A DNA stretch of 64,000 bases from Planctomycetia bacterium (lineage in GTDB: Bacteria; Planctomycetota; Planctomycetia; Pirellulales; JACPPG01), in contig JACPPG010000015.1 of assembly GCA_016191115.1 (NCBI GenBank), forward strand, positions 83,802-147,801, in the 5' to 3' direction. Shown piece by piece: positions 36,188-44,762 of this stretch. Positions within the stretch are counted from its first letter, which is position 1. Each line of letters opens with the position of its first letter. The notes under the pieces were generated by a model. The model was not told the DNA's origin. It searched no databases and saw only the letters and a program-made list of their open reading frames with translations. The translations under genes and the position numbers were made by a program.

Positions 36188-36876
36188 ATAGCGCCGTGCA
36201 ACTCGATCTGGCGAAGAAGAGCGTCCGCGAGCTGAATCAGTTTTTGCACGGAGACCTTGCCGGCCGCGGCATCCAGCGCGTCGAAGTGCTCAATCCGGGC
36301 GGCGTGCACAACCTGGCCGTCGGGCTCGACGCCGACGTGGACGTCGACATTCGCGGCCATGCCGGGTACTTCATCGCCGGCATGAACAAGCAGGCCCGCG
36401 TCACAGTGCACGGCAACGTCGGCTGGAGCGTGGCTGAGAACATCATGTCCGGCGTGGTGCGGGTCCGCGGCAACGCCTCCGAGTGCGCCGCCGCCTCGGG
36501 GCACGGCGGGTTGGTCGTGATCGCGGGAGACGCCTCGAGCCGCTGCGGCATCTCGATGAAGGGATGCGACATCGTCGTCGGCGGCAGCGTCGGACACGTC
36601 TCGGCCTTCATGGCGCAGGCCGGGCGGCTGGTCGTGTGCGGCGACGCCGGCACCGGACTGGGCGATTCGCTCTATGAAGCCGTGATCTACGTCCGCGGCA
36701 AGATCCGCTCATTGGGCGCCGACGCCCGCGAGGAGCCGATGACCGACGCAGACCGCGCGGTCGTCTCCCGGCTGCTCGACCAGGCGGGCATCAACCACGC
36801 CGCGAGCGAGTTCAAACGTGTCGCCTCGGCCCGCGCGCTCTATCACTGGAATTCCGATGCCCATCAAGCGTATTGA
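36175..36876 (+). CDS. mgsB: N-methylglutamate synthase subunit B (GXGXG domain)
   Basis: 233 aa. The GXGXG beta-helix of glutamate synthase is clear: VDVDIRGHAGYFIAGMNKQA, HGNVGWSVAENIMSGVVRV, SGHGGLVVIAGDASSRCGIS and GTGLGDSLYEAVIYVRG. In GltB this domain is structural and links the two catalytic parts; here it is a separate subunit. It is translationally coupled to mgsA. A 249-nt gap with two palindromic elements separates it from mgsC. Confidence 0.88.
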   Translation: MAVVNSAVQLDLAKKSVRELNQFLHGDLAGRGIQRVEVLNPGGVHNLAVGLDADVDVDIRGHAGYFIAGMNKQARVTVHGNVGWSVAENIMSGVVRVRGNASECAAASGHGGLVVIAGDASSRCGISMKGCDIVVGGSVGHVSAFMAQAGRLVVCGDAGTGLGDSLYEAVIYVRGKIRSLGADAREEPMTDADRAVVSRLLDQAGINHAASEFKRVASARALYHWNSDAHQAY

Positions 36877-36910
36877 GAACAAGTCGTCAAATTCCGTTCG
36901 GCGGCGGGAT

Positions 36911-37001
36911 CGGGAGGGCGAGGCTCCCGCCGAGCCGCTGCGTGCTGGGAGGACGCGTCGGCGTGGCGGACCTCCGGCTCGGCGGGAGCCTCGCCCTCCC
37001 G
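36911..37001. repeat. Palindromic element, family C (copy 1)
   Basis: CGGGAGGGCGAGGCTCCCGC ... GCGGGAGCCTCGCCCTCCCG, arms of 26 bp and a loop of about 39 bp. Further copies lie at 39371, 56570 and 62381. Confidence 0.85.
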
Positions 37002-37017
37002 GTCGCATGCACACTGC

Positions 37018-37106
37018 CTGTAGGAGGCGACTCCCGTCGCCGACCAGGGTTGTCAAATGGCCGAGCTATTTCGCAGCACATCGGCGACGGGAGTCGCCTC
37101 CTACAG
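37018..37106. repeat. Palindromic element, family D
   Basis: CTGTAGGAGGCGACTCCCGT ... ACGGGAGTCGCCTCCTACAG, perfect 26-bp arms. It ends about 20 nt before the mgsC start; the AGGAG ribosome site of mgsC lies just outside it. Only one copy is in this window. Confidence 0.85.
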
Positions 37107-37125
37107 CCGTCGCCAGGAGTGACCC

Positions 37126-38454
37126 ATGACCACCACAGAAGAAAGTTACTCCTTCAACCGGCACGTGCTGGCGTACATTCACCAGGCCGCCGAGCTTGGG
37201 CTGTACGACATTCGCGGGCTGGGGGCAAAGCGCGTCCTGCCCACCTTCGACGATCTCGTGTTTCTCACGGCCAGCCTGTCGCGCTACCCGCTCGAGGGCT
37301 ACCGCGAGCGCTGCCGCACGCAGACGGTGCTGGGCACGCGGTTCGCCAAGAAGCCGATTCATCTGGCGATCCCGATCACCGTGGCCGGCATGAGCTTTGG
37401 CGCCCTTTCGGCCACGGCCAAGGAAGCGATCGGCCGCGCGGCGACCGAACTGGGCACGTCGACCACCACCGGCGACGGCGGCATGACGCCCGAAGAACGC
37501 CGCGCCTCGAAGACGCTCGTGTATCAGTGCCTTCCGTCGCGGTACGGCTTCAACCCGGATGATCTGCGCAAGGCCGACGCTATCGAGGTCGTGGTCGGTC
37601 AAGGCGCCAAGCCGGGCGGCGGCGGCATGCTCCTGGGCCAGAAGATCAGCGCCCGCGTGGCCGAGATGCGGACGCTCCCGGCCGGCATCGATCAGCGGTC
37701 GGCCTGCCGCCACCCGGACTGGACCGGGCCGGACGACCTGGCGATCAAGATCGGCGAGCTGCGCGAGATCACCGACTGGCAGGTGCCGATCTACGTGAAG
37801 ATCGGCGCCTCGCGGGTCACCAACGACGTGAAGCTGGCGATCAAGTCCGGCGCCGACGTGATCGTGCTCGACGGCATGCAGGGGGGCACGGCCGCCTCGC
37901 AGCAAGTGTTCATCGAGCACACCGGCATCCCCACGCTCGCCGCGCTCCGTCAGGCCATTGAAGCGCTTGAGGAAATGAAAATGGTCGGCCAGGTGCAATT
38001 GGTCATCTCCGGCGGCATCCGCACGGGGGCCGACGTCGCCAAGGCCCTGGCCCTGGGGGCCGACGCCGTGGCGATCGGCCAGGGCGTGCTAATGGCGCTG
38101 GGCTGCAATAGCCGCTGGTATGGCACGCCAGATCATCGCACCGACGCGGCCGCCGATTACGAGCGGCTCGGCACGGTACCGGGCTCTTGCCACCACTGCC
38201 ACACCGGCCTTTGCCCCGTGGGAATCACGACGCAGGAGGCGGACCTCGAAGCGCGGCTTGGCGTCGACGACGGCGCGCGGTGGCTGCGCAATTATTTCAA
38301 CGTGCTCACGATGGAGCTGACGACGCTTGCCCGCGCCTGCGGCAAGTCGGACGTTCACCACCTGGAGCGCGAGGACCTGGTGGCGCTGACGGTCGAGGCG
38401 GCGGCGATGGCCAAAGTGCCGCTGGCGGGCACGAACTGGATACCAGGTTTGTAG
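37126..38454 (+). CDS. mgsC: N-methylglutamate synthase subunit C (FMN/Fe-S glutamate synthase domain)
   Basis: 442 aa. The FMN-binding barrel of glutamate synthase shows in TVAGMSFGALSATAKEAIGR, GQGAKPGGGGMLLGQKI, VIVLDGMQGGTAAS and SGGIRTGADVAKALALGADA. Cysteines in CHHCHTGLCPVGI supply the iron-sulfur cluster. It makes N-methylglutamate from 2-oxoglutarate and the methylamine released by MgsA. The AGGAG ribosome site lies just after a palindromic element. It is the last gene of the pathway run. Confidence 0.9.
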   Translation: MTTTEESYSFNRHVLAYIHQAAELGLYDIRGLGAKRVLPTFDDLVFLTASLSRYPLEGYRERCRTQTVLGTRFAKKPIHLAIPITVAGMSFGALSATAKEAIGRAATELGTSTTTGDGGMTPEERRASKTLVYQCLPSRYGFNPDDLRKADAIEVVVGQGAKPGGGGMLLGQKISARVAEMRTLPAGIDQRSACRHPDWTGPDDLAIKIGELREITDWQVPIYVKIGASRVTNDVKLAIKSGADVIVLDGMQGGTAASQQVFIEHTGIPTLAALRQAIEALEEMKMVGQVQLVISGGIRTGADVAKALALGADAVAIGQGVLMALGCNSRWYGTPDHRTDAAADYERLGTVPGSCHHCHTGLCPVGITTQEADLEARLGVDDGARWLRNYFNVLTMELTTLARACGKSDVHHLEREDLVALTVEAAAMAKVPLAGTNWIPGL

Positions 38455-38680
38455 CCGTCGGCGTCGCAAGAAACGAAGACCCACGCCGAAGTGCGATGGG
38501 CGGTCAGCGTTAGGGCCTTTTGTCTTTGTGTTCTTCGGGCCTTTGTGGTGAGAAATCCAGACTAATCGCGGGGCCGGACAATCTTCTTGCGGGGCGGCGT
38601 GGCGGCTCGATATGATAGCTCCACGCGACGGTGGGCAACTCTGTCGTCGCGGCCATCGGTTCGCGCGAAAAGGAGCCGTC

Positions 38681-39370
38681 ATGCGTTGGAAGCTTTACCA
38701 GTGCGCCGCCGGTGTGGCGCTTCTGATCGCCACCACGTTAACGGCCTCCGCCGCCGATGAGCCTGGCTGGCGCGCGCTCTTCGATGGCAAGACGCTGGAC
38801 GGATGGAAGCAGCGGGGCGGAGCGGCGAAGTATCGCGCCGAGAACGGCGAGGTTGTCGGACAGAGCATTCCCAAGACCGGCAACTCGTTCCTGTGCACCG
38901 AGAAGGACTACGGCGACTTCGTGCTGGAATTCGAATTCAAGGTCGACCCGCGGCTCAATTCCGGCGTCCAGATTCGCAGCCAGTGTTTCGACGAGCCGCG
39001 CTCGATCGAGCACGACGGCAAGACGATACGGATCCCGGCCGGCCGCGTCCACGGATACCAGGTCGAGATCGACCCTTCGGAGCGGGCCTGGACGTGCGGC
39101 ATCTACGACGAGGGCCGCCGCGGCTGGCTCAACGACCTTTCGGCGAACGAGCCGGCCCGCAAGGCCTTCCGGCAAGGCGAGTGGAACAAAGTGCGCGTCG
39201 AGTGCCGGGGCGACGCGATCAAGACGTGGCTCAACGACGTGCCGGCCGCCGACTTGAAAGACGGGATGACGCCGCGGGGCTTCATCGCGCTGCAGGTCCA
39301 CGGCGTCGGAGACAAGACCGAGCCGATGGAAGTCCGCTGGCGGAATATCCGTATTCGGGAGCTGCCATAG
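38681..39370 (+). CDS. DUF1080 (3-keto-disaccharide hydrolase-like) secreted protein
   Basis: 229 aa from MRWKLYQCAAGVALL with AGGAG upstream. A signal peptide ends near ASAAD. The mature part is one concanavalin-like jelly roll: WRALFDGKTLDGWKQRG at the start, NSGVQIRSQ in the middle, EVRWRNIRIRELP at the end, all typical of DUF1080. Members are very numerous in planctomycetes, and some act on 3-keto sugars. The exact substrate is unknown. The preceding gap (38455-38680) shows no gene. Confidence 0.9.
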   Translation: MRWKLYQCAAGVALLIATTLTASAADEPGWRALFDGKTLDGWKQRGGAAKYRAENGEVVGQSIPKTGNSFLCTEKDYGDFVLEFEFKVDPRLNSGVQIRSQCFDEPRSIEHDGKTIRIPAGRVHGYQVEIDPSERAWTCGIYDEGRRGWLNDLSANEPARKAFRQGEWNKVRVECRGDAIKTWLNDVPAADLKDGMTPRGFIALQVHGVGDKTEPMEVRWRNIRIRELP

Positions 39371-39442
39371 TCGGGAGGGCGAGGCTCCGGCCGAGCCGCC
39401 TTATCGGTGTGAACATGGCTCGGCGGGAGCCTCGCCATCCCG
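39371..39442. repeat. Palindromic element, family C (copy 2)
   Basis: TCGGGAGGGCGAGGCTCCGG ... GGAGCCTCGCCATCCCGA, shorter loop than copy 1 and a few mismatches. It starts directly after the DUF1080 stop. Confidence 0.85.
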
Positions 39443-39466
39443 ATGCTTACAAGAAAGGACCCGCAC

Positions 39467-40504
39467 ATGATTCGCCCGATCGAGCGGCTTGCGTTTGTCG
39501 CGTTGGTGGCTGCGCTAGGGAGTGTTGCCACGGGCGCGCCCCCGGCGGTGCGGCACGTTAGCCTGGTGTACACGGTCGAGATTGCCAAGCTGCCGGCGGA
39601 CGCCAAGACGGTCGAATTGTGGATTCCCGTCGCATCGAGCAACGAGCGGCAGACCGTGCGGCTGTTGAACGAGAGCGAGCTGGGCGCGGGGCGGTTCACG
39701 GCCGACAAGAAGTTCGGCAACCGCCTCTACTACCGGCGGTTCGAGCAACCACTGGCCGCGGCCGGTGGCGGCGACGGCGCGGCAGCCGGCGAGCCGGCGA
39801 TCAAAGTCGAGCTCGTCTACGACGTCGAAGTCCACGAAGCGACCGTGCCGGAGGCCAAGAAGCTCGTCGCGACGAATCAGGTCGCGCCGGGCCCGGAGAT
39901 GGCCCCGTATCTTTGCGACACGAGGATGATCCCCATCAAGGGGCGTATCACCGAAGTAGCCCGCGGGATCAAACTGCCGGAAGGAGAGCCGCTGCGCGCC
40001 GGCCGCAAGATCTACGACTACCTCGTCGACACCATGGTCTACAACTACAAGGCGCCCGGCGCCGGCGTGGGCGACGCCGTGTGGGCGTGCGACAGCAAGA
40101 CGGGCGACTGCAGCGACTACAATTCGGTGTTCATTGGCGTCTGCCGGTGGCGGGGCATTCCAGCCGATCACATGTTCGGCATGCCGATCCCGCCCGACAA
40201 GCCGGAGGGGGACATCAAGTATTGCCACTGCTGGGCGCGGTTCTGGGTGGCGGAGGTGGGCTGGATCCCGATCGACCCGTCGCGGGCCGACAAGTTTCCC
40301 GAGGACCGGGACTACTACTTCGGCACGCTCGGCAGCACGTGGATCACGCTGACTCACGGCCGCGACGTGGTGCTAGAGCCGCCGCAGCACGGCGAGCCCT
40401 TGAACATCTTCCACGCTCCCGTAGCGGAAGTCGACGGAAAGCCCTTCGACGGCGTTCGCTGGCTGGGGCACTACAAGGACAAGCAAGTAGCGATTAGCAA
40501 CTAG
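39467..40504 (+). CDS. Secreted transglutaminase-like protein
   Basis: 345 aa from MIRPIERLAFVALVA with AGGA upstream; a signal peptide ends near VATGA. The N-terminal half is a beta-rich domain (VSLVYTVEIAKLPADAKTVE). The transglutaminase-like core follows, with catalytic Cys in TGDCSDYNSVF, His in KYCHCWARFWV and Asp in IPIDPS. It probably acts as a cysteine protease or amidase on peptides outside the cytoplasm; crosslinking is not implied. Confidence 0.85.
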   Translation: MIRPIERLAFVALVAALGSVATGAPPAVRHVSLVYTVEIAKLPADAKTVELWIPVASSNERQTVRLLNESELGAGRFTADKKFGNRLYYRRFEQPLAAAGGGDGAAAGEPAIKVELVYDVEVHEATVPEAKKLVATNQVAPGPEMAPYLCDTRMIPIKGRITEVARGIKLPEGEPLRAGRKIYDYLVDTMVYNYKAPGAGVGDAVWACDSKTGDCSDYNSVFIGVCRWRGIPADHMFGMPIPPDKPEGDIKYCHCWARFWVAEVGWIPIDPSRADKFPEDRDYYFGTLGSTWITLTHGRDVVLEPPQHGEPLNIFHAPVAEVDGKPFDGVRWLGHYKDKQVAISN

Positions 40505-40506
40505 CC

Positions 40507-40640
40507 ATTAGCCGGAGCTGGCGCCCGCTCTCTGATCCCGTTCTCCGCCGAGAGTCCAGGACGCCTGGCGCCGGCGAACGCAACAGCGCCAGCAACGGGC
40601 GCCGGACAAGTAGGCGACCTCTCCGGCTAGTTGCCAATCG
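40507..40640. repeat. Imperfect palindrome between convergent genes
   Basis: ATTAGCCGGAG near the left end and CTCCGGCTAGTTGCCAA near the right form arms, with inner GGCGCC-rich hairpins. It could end transcription from both sides. No other copy was recognised in the window. Confidence 0.55.
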
Positions 40641-40647
40641 CTTGTTG

Positions 40648-43506
40648 CTAGTTGCTTCCCTCGCCTTCCTTCTCCTTGCCGCCTGAGAGCACGCTCTGCA
40701 AGGCCGCGCGCAATTGCTCGTCGAAGCGGGCGCTGCCGCCGACGAATAGCCGGGCGACCTTGCCATCGCGGCCGACGATGACCGTCTGCGGGATCGACGT
40801 CGCGCCGTACTTTTCAGCGACGCGCCCGTCGCGGTCCAGGGCCACGGTCATGTCGAGTTGCAGGCGTTCGAGCGCCGCCTTCACTTTGTCAGGCGTCTCC
40901 TCCAGGTTGATCGCCACCAGTTTCACGCCCTGGTCGGCGAACTCGCGGGCCACCCGATCGACTTGCGGCATGACCTGCAGGCACGGTCCGCACCAGGAGG
41001 CCCAGAAATCGAGCACCACGACCGAATCCTTATGGTCGGACAGACGGAATCGCTTCTTTTCGTCGAGCAGGTTCAAATCGAAGTCGGGGGCCGGCTTGTT
41101 CACCAGCGCCGATTCAAGACCTTCGCTTCCTTCGCCGCCGCCATCGCCGCCATCGTTGGCCACGAGCGGCTCGGCGGCCGGCTTCAGCTTCCACTGGTGA
41201 AAGGCGAGCGTCGCCGCCGATTTCTCGATGGCGGTGCCGATCAATAGTTCGTCGATCTGCCCGACGTCCACCCGGCACGCGCCCAACAGTTCGCTCCGGC
41301 CCGACAGCGTCGCGCCCGCGAATTCCTGGGCGACAAACGTCAACCGCTTGCCGTCTCCCTGCAAGGCTTGCACGCGGGTGGCGGCCGAGTCCTTCGACGC
41401 CGCGCGGGCCGCGTCACCCGCCAACTCGTCGGGATGCAGCCAGATGATCCGGGCGATGCTCTCGCGCGGCACGGTTTTCGTTTCCAGCCGCACCTCGACT
41501 TGCAATTCCTTGTCGTTCATTTCGATCAGCCTGCCGCGCAAATAGTCGCCGTCCACCGAGCGGATGAGCTGCAGGGGCGGGTTGTCGCGCTGCATGCGGG
41601 GCAACGTCAAAAGCCGTTCCTTTTTGTTCTTGGCGATCTTCGCCGGCTGCGCCTCGGGCATCAGCTCGAGCACCTTGAGGTCTTCGTGCCGAATGAACGT
41701 GGCGTCCGTAATCGCTGTCACAAATGTGACGCCCTTCTCGTCGATGCCGGTCGCCGTGCACGGAACCGTGTCGCCCGACCGCAAGTGCAGGACGGCCTGC
41801 TCCTTCCGTTTGGGCGGCTGGGGCGCCGCGGCAGCGGGGGCGCCGCCGACCAGCCTCTGAATCTGAGCGAAAACGCCGGCGGCAGGTGGGGCAACCGGCG
41901 CGGCAGCGGGAGCCACCACGACGCGCCCGACCACGCCACGCCGCTGTTGCGCTTGCGTTGCCGCCGCCGCGGGCGGAGGAGGTGGATCGCGATAGACAAT
42001 CCGTCCCGACACGCCGCGCGATAAGGCGCTGGCCGCAGCGCTCGACTGCGGTTGCCAGACAAGGCACGTCGCGTCGCCTTCGTGCCCTTCGACGAGACAG
42101 CCGCGCAGCCTTACGCCGTCGATCTCCAGCCGCCCCTCACGTCCGGCCAGCTTGGGCGTGCTCGTGGCGCGCTCCATCACCGCCAGCGAATGAAGCGTCT
42201 GGATCGGCGAGGCGAGCGGCTCGCGAATGCCGGGACACTTGATCCACACCTTGCCGCCCTCGACCTTGATCAGTTGTCCGCTGATCCGGCGGCCGTCGAG
42301 GTGCACGGCGCGCAACGAGCGGGGAACGGCCGCTGCCTCCTGCGACACGAAGACGTCCCGCACGCTTGTCGCATCGACGCGGCGTTGCTCGGCGCCCTCT
42401 TCAATCACAAATTCGCGCGTGGCGGGATCGTACGAGGCCAGCCGGCCGTAGGTGATCGTGCCGTCGGTGCCGTGGATGCGGGCTTTGTTCAGATCGACCG
42501 ACAGCGGCGCCTCGCCATTCCAGCGGCCGATGCGCAAACGCTCGAGGCCGACGTCCCCGTACTTGTTGGTGATCGAGAACCCGCCGGCAGGTTGCGGCTT
42601 GGCGGTCGCCACTTGCAAATCGGCGAGCTGCTCGCCGCCGGCGGAAAAGACCAGCATCCGCCCCTTCTCCTGGTCGAGAAACGCCTGCAGGTGAACGCGG
42701 CCCGCCTTCGAGTCGTCGACCTGCATGAGCGCGGCGACGTCGGCCTCGCGCTCCGTCTCGCGCCACACGACGAGCTTCTTTTCCCAGACCTCGATGTGGA
42801 AGGCGCGCAAGATCGATTTCGGCTCGGCCCCGATCCCGAAAGCCATGTCGAAGTCCGGCTTGTTTTGCCACGAAAGCTCGATGTCGAGCCGCGCCAGCGG
42901 TGGAATTCCCAAGTCCCGGCGCAAGACCATGCCATGCCCTTCGGTGACCAGGTGCCCCCCTTCCTCGCGCCAACGAAACGCCCCCGATGGTTGCCAACCG
43001 GTCAAACCGCTCGGGCCTGAGTAAACCAGGTCGTCCGCCTTCCAACGGTGCATCCGGCAGATCGTCGCCCGCTCGACGTGCAATGTGCCCAGGCCGGCAA
43101 CTTCGAGGACCGCTTCATCCCCCGCCAGGGCCACGAGCGATCCGAACAGCACGTCGCCGCCAGCCAGCTCGAAGCAATACTCCCCTTCCGGCAAAGGCAG
43201 CGGTTCGGGAACGGGAAAGTGGACGGCACTCACGCTCGGTAGCGCGAAGCGGAATGGCGCGGTGAACCCTTTGGCTTGCCAGGCGATGGCGTCCGGTTGC
43301 CGCGAATCCACGAGCTCGCCCGCGGAAAAATCTCCATTCGCCAGGTGCAGCGTCACCCCGGACGGCTGCGCTGCTGGCGCAGCCTGCGCCGCCTGATCGG
43401 CGGCACGCGCTACGCCCGCGGCCAGACAAACCGCGATCAGACACGCAAACGCGCGGCAATGCCTCACGGCCGCGTCGAGCCAGGTAGTCGAGCGCATCTT
43501 CGTCAT
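40648..43506 (-). CDS. Secreted multidomain protein with C-terminal TlpA-like thioredoxin
   Basis: 952 aa from the ATG overlapping the upstream stop (ATGA); the ORF-track start is longer and inside that gene. The signal peptide ends near GVARA. A long N-terminal region of beta-rich segments follows (TLHLANGDFSAGELV ... HLRSGDTVPC), with a Pro/Ala-rich linker in the middle. The C-terminus holds a thioredoxin domain with WASWCGPC at about 835-842 and SIPQTVIVGRDGK. It probably acts on thiols or disulfides in the periplasm-like space. The fusion to such a long partner is unusual. It is last in the nine-gene cluster. Confidence 0.85.
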   Translation of the reverse strand: MTKMRSTTWLDAAVRHCRAFACLIAVCLAAGVARAADQAAQAAPAAQPSGVTLHLANGDFSAGELVDSRQPDAIAWQAKGFTAPFRFALPSVSAVHFPVPEPLPLPEGEYCFELAGGDVLFGSLVALAGDEAVLEVAGLGTLHVERATICRMHRWKADDLVYSGPSGLTGWQPSGAFRWREEGGHLVTEGHGMVLRRDLGIPPLARLDIELSWQNKPDFDMAFGIGAEPKSILRAFHIEVWEKKLVVWRETEREADVAALMQVDDSKAGRVHLQAFLDQEKGRMLVFSAGGEQLADLQVATAKPQPAGGFSITNKYGDVGLERLRIGRWNGEAPLSVDLNKARIHGTDGTITYGRLASYDPATREFVIEEGAEQRRVDATSVRDVFVSQEAAAVPRSLRAVHLDGRRISGQLIKVEGGKVWIKCPGIREPLASPIQTLHSLAVMERATSTPKLAGREGRLEIDGVRLRGCLVEGHEGDATCLVWQPQSSAAASALSRGVSGRIVYRDPPPPPAAAATQAQQRRGVVGRVVVAPAAAPVAPPAAGVFAQIQRLVGGAPAAAAPQPPKRKEQAVLHLRSGDTVPCTATGIDEKGVTFVTAITDATFIRHEDLKVLELMPEAQPAKIAKNKKERLLTLPRMQRDNPPLQLIRSVDGDYLRGRLIEMNDKELQVEVRLETKTVPRESIARIIWLHPDELAGDAARAASKDSAATRVQALQGDGKRLTFVAQEFAGATLSGRSELLGACRVDVGQIDELLIGTAIEKSAATLAFHQWKLKPAAEPLVANDGGDGGGEGSEGLESALVNKPAPDFDLNLLDEKKRFRLSDHKDSVVVLDFWASWCGPCLQVMPQVDRVAREFADQGVKLVAINLEETPDKVKAALERLQLDMTVALDRDGRVAEKYGATSIPQTVIVGRDGKVARLFVGGSARFDEQLRAALQSVLSGGKEKEGEGSN

Positions 43507-44573
43507 CGTTCGTAAATGGGGAGGAAGCGATAGTTCAACGCGAGCGCCAAAAGCGAAAACGACGTACCGACCGTCGTGCCGAATTGCGACTGAAAGCTGC
43601 CGTTGGCAAGCTGCGACGTTTTGAGCTGCCGCACCAAAAGCTTGTTCCACTTCTCCCAAGCCTCGACGTCTCCCTGAAACAACGCCTGCGCCTGGTAGTA
43701 GCGGGTGTACTCGGCATAGGCCTGCTGCGGGCTGTTCTCGAGGCGTTGGGTCAGGTAGCCGAGCGTCGCCTTGAACTGCGGCAGGTCCTTGCGCCGCGCG
43801 ACGGCGTACACAAGCGTGGCGATCGAGATCCGCGCGAACGACTCATCGAAGCCGCCGAACCCGCCAGCGTAGGCCACCTGGCCCGCGTCGGACGTCATCT
43901 TCGTGTAGTAGGTGATCGCCTTGTCGATCGCCTCGTCGGGGATCTCGATGCCGGCGTTCCGCGCTGCCAATAGCCCCACCAGCACCGCGCCGCTTACGGA
44001 GGTGTCGGCGTCGTGGCTGTCGGGCGAGTAGCGCCAACCGCCGAACTGATTCTTCTTTTGCGACGTGATCGCGGCGCGAACGGCCAGCTCCAAGGCAACG
44101 CCGATCGAGCGGCGCTTGGGCTCGGAGCCCGTCCACAGCGCGCGGTCATCCACCGTGCCGTACGCCTCGGCCAAGGCCAGCATGGCGAAACCGTGGTGGT
44201 ACATGCTGTGACCGAGGATGCCGGTCTCGGCATTTTGTTCGCCGATCAGGCTGCGCAGCGCGCGGCGGACGTTGTTGCTGTACAGGCCGAAATTCGGGTC
44301 CTCGCCCGAGGCCAACAGCACCATGAGCGCCATGCCGGTGATGCCGGGCCCTTGCTCGCCGGTGTTCTTCCAGTTGCCGCTTTCGTCTTGCGTGCTGACG
44401 AGGAACTGTAAGCCGCGATCGTAGATTTCCCGCACGTCGCGGGGGACCGACTCGCTCGCGCGAAGCGAGGGGGCCTGGGCCCGCGCCGGGCACGCGGCCG
44501 CCGCGATCGAGAGCGCCGCGATGGCGACTACCCAGCCGGTAGGGCGGAAGTGCGACGTTGCCGCTTTGTTCAT
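43503..44573 (-). CDS. Secreted toroid (prenyltransferase/squalene cyclase-like) protein
   Basis: 356 aa from MNKAATSHFRPTGWVV; the ORF-track leader lies in a repeat element. The signal peptide ends near ARAQA. Alpha-alpha toroid repeats are visible: GLQFLVSTQDESGNWKN, RAAITSQKKNQFGGWRYSPD and YYTKMTSDAGQVAYAGG. The catalytic DxDD of squalene-hopene cyclases is not seen, so it is more likely a binding or scaffold protein than a terpene cyclase. Such proteins usually sit with MoxR/BatA clusters in planctomycetes. Confidence 0.85.
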   Translation of the reverse strand: MNKAATSHFRPTGWVVAIAALSIAAAACPARAQAPSLRASESVPRDVREIYDRGLQFLVSTQDESGNWKNTGEQGPGITGMALMVLLASGEDPNFGLYSNNVRRALRSLIGEQNAETGILGHSMYHHGFAMLALAEAYGTVDDRALWTGSEPKRRSIGVALELAVRAAITSQKKNQFGGWRYSPDSHDADTSVSGAVLVGLLAARNAGIEIPDEAIDKAITYYTKMTSDAGQVAYAGGFGGFDESFARISIATLVYAVARRKDLPQFKATLGYLTQRLENSPQQAYAEYTRYYQAQALFQGDVEAWEKWNKLLVRQLKTSQLANGSFQSQFGTTVGTSFSLLALALNYRFLPIYER

Positions 44574-44624
44574 GGCTCGTTTTTCCGCGTGGCTTTCCTG
44601 CGGCCCACGGCGGCCGGCGATTGC

Positions 44625-44746
44625 CGGAGAACTGCGAAGTCCGGGGTCTGGCTCATTTTTCGGCACACGCGGCCTTCAATCTTTTGAAAGGACCTTCGGC
44701 CGAAAAATGTGCCAGACCCCCTCTCCCCGGACTTTGCAGTTCTCCT
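44625..44746. repeat. Palindromic intergenic element, family A (copy 2)
   Basis: The largest copy: arms run from GGAGAACTGCGAAGTCCGGG through GGTCTGGCTCATTTTTCGGC and are mirrored on the right to GCAGTTCTCC. It separates the toroid-protein gene from the upstream secreted-protein gene. Confidence 0.85.
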
Positions 44747-44762
44747 GGGCGATTGCCGGGCA

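Noticed and set aside
35166-37106. CRISPR-like repeats
   Set aside because: Elements are palindromes of different families, not regularly spaced direct repeats.
43503-44573. Squalene-hopene cyclase
   Set aside because: Toroid repeats are present, but the catalytic DxDD and usual length (about 630 aa) are missing.
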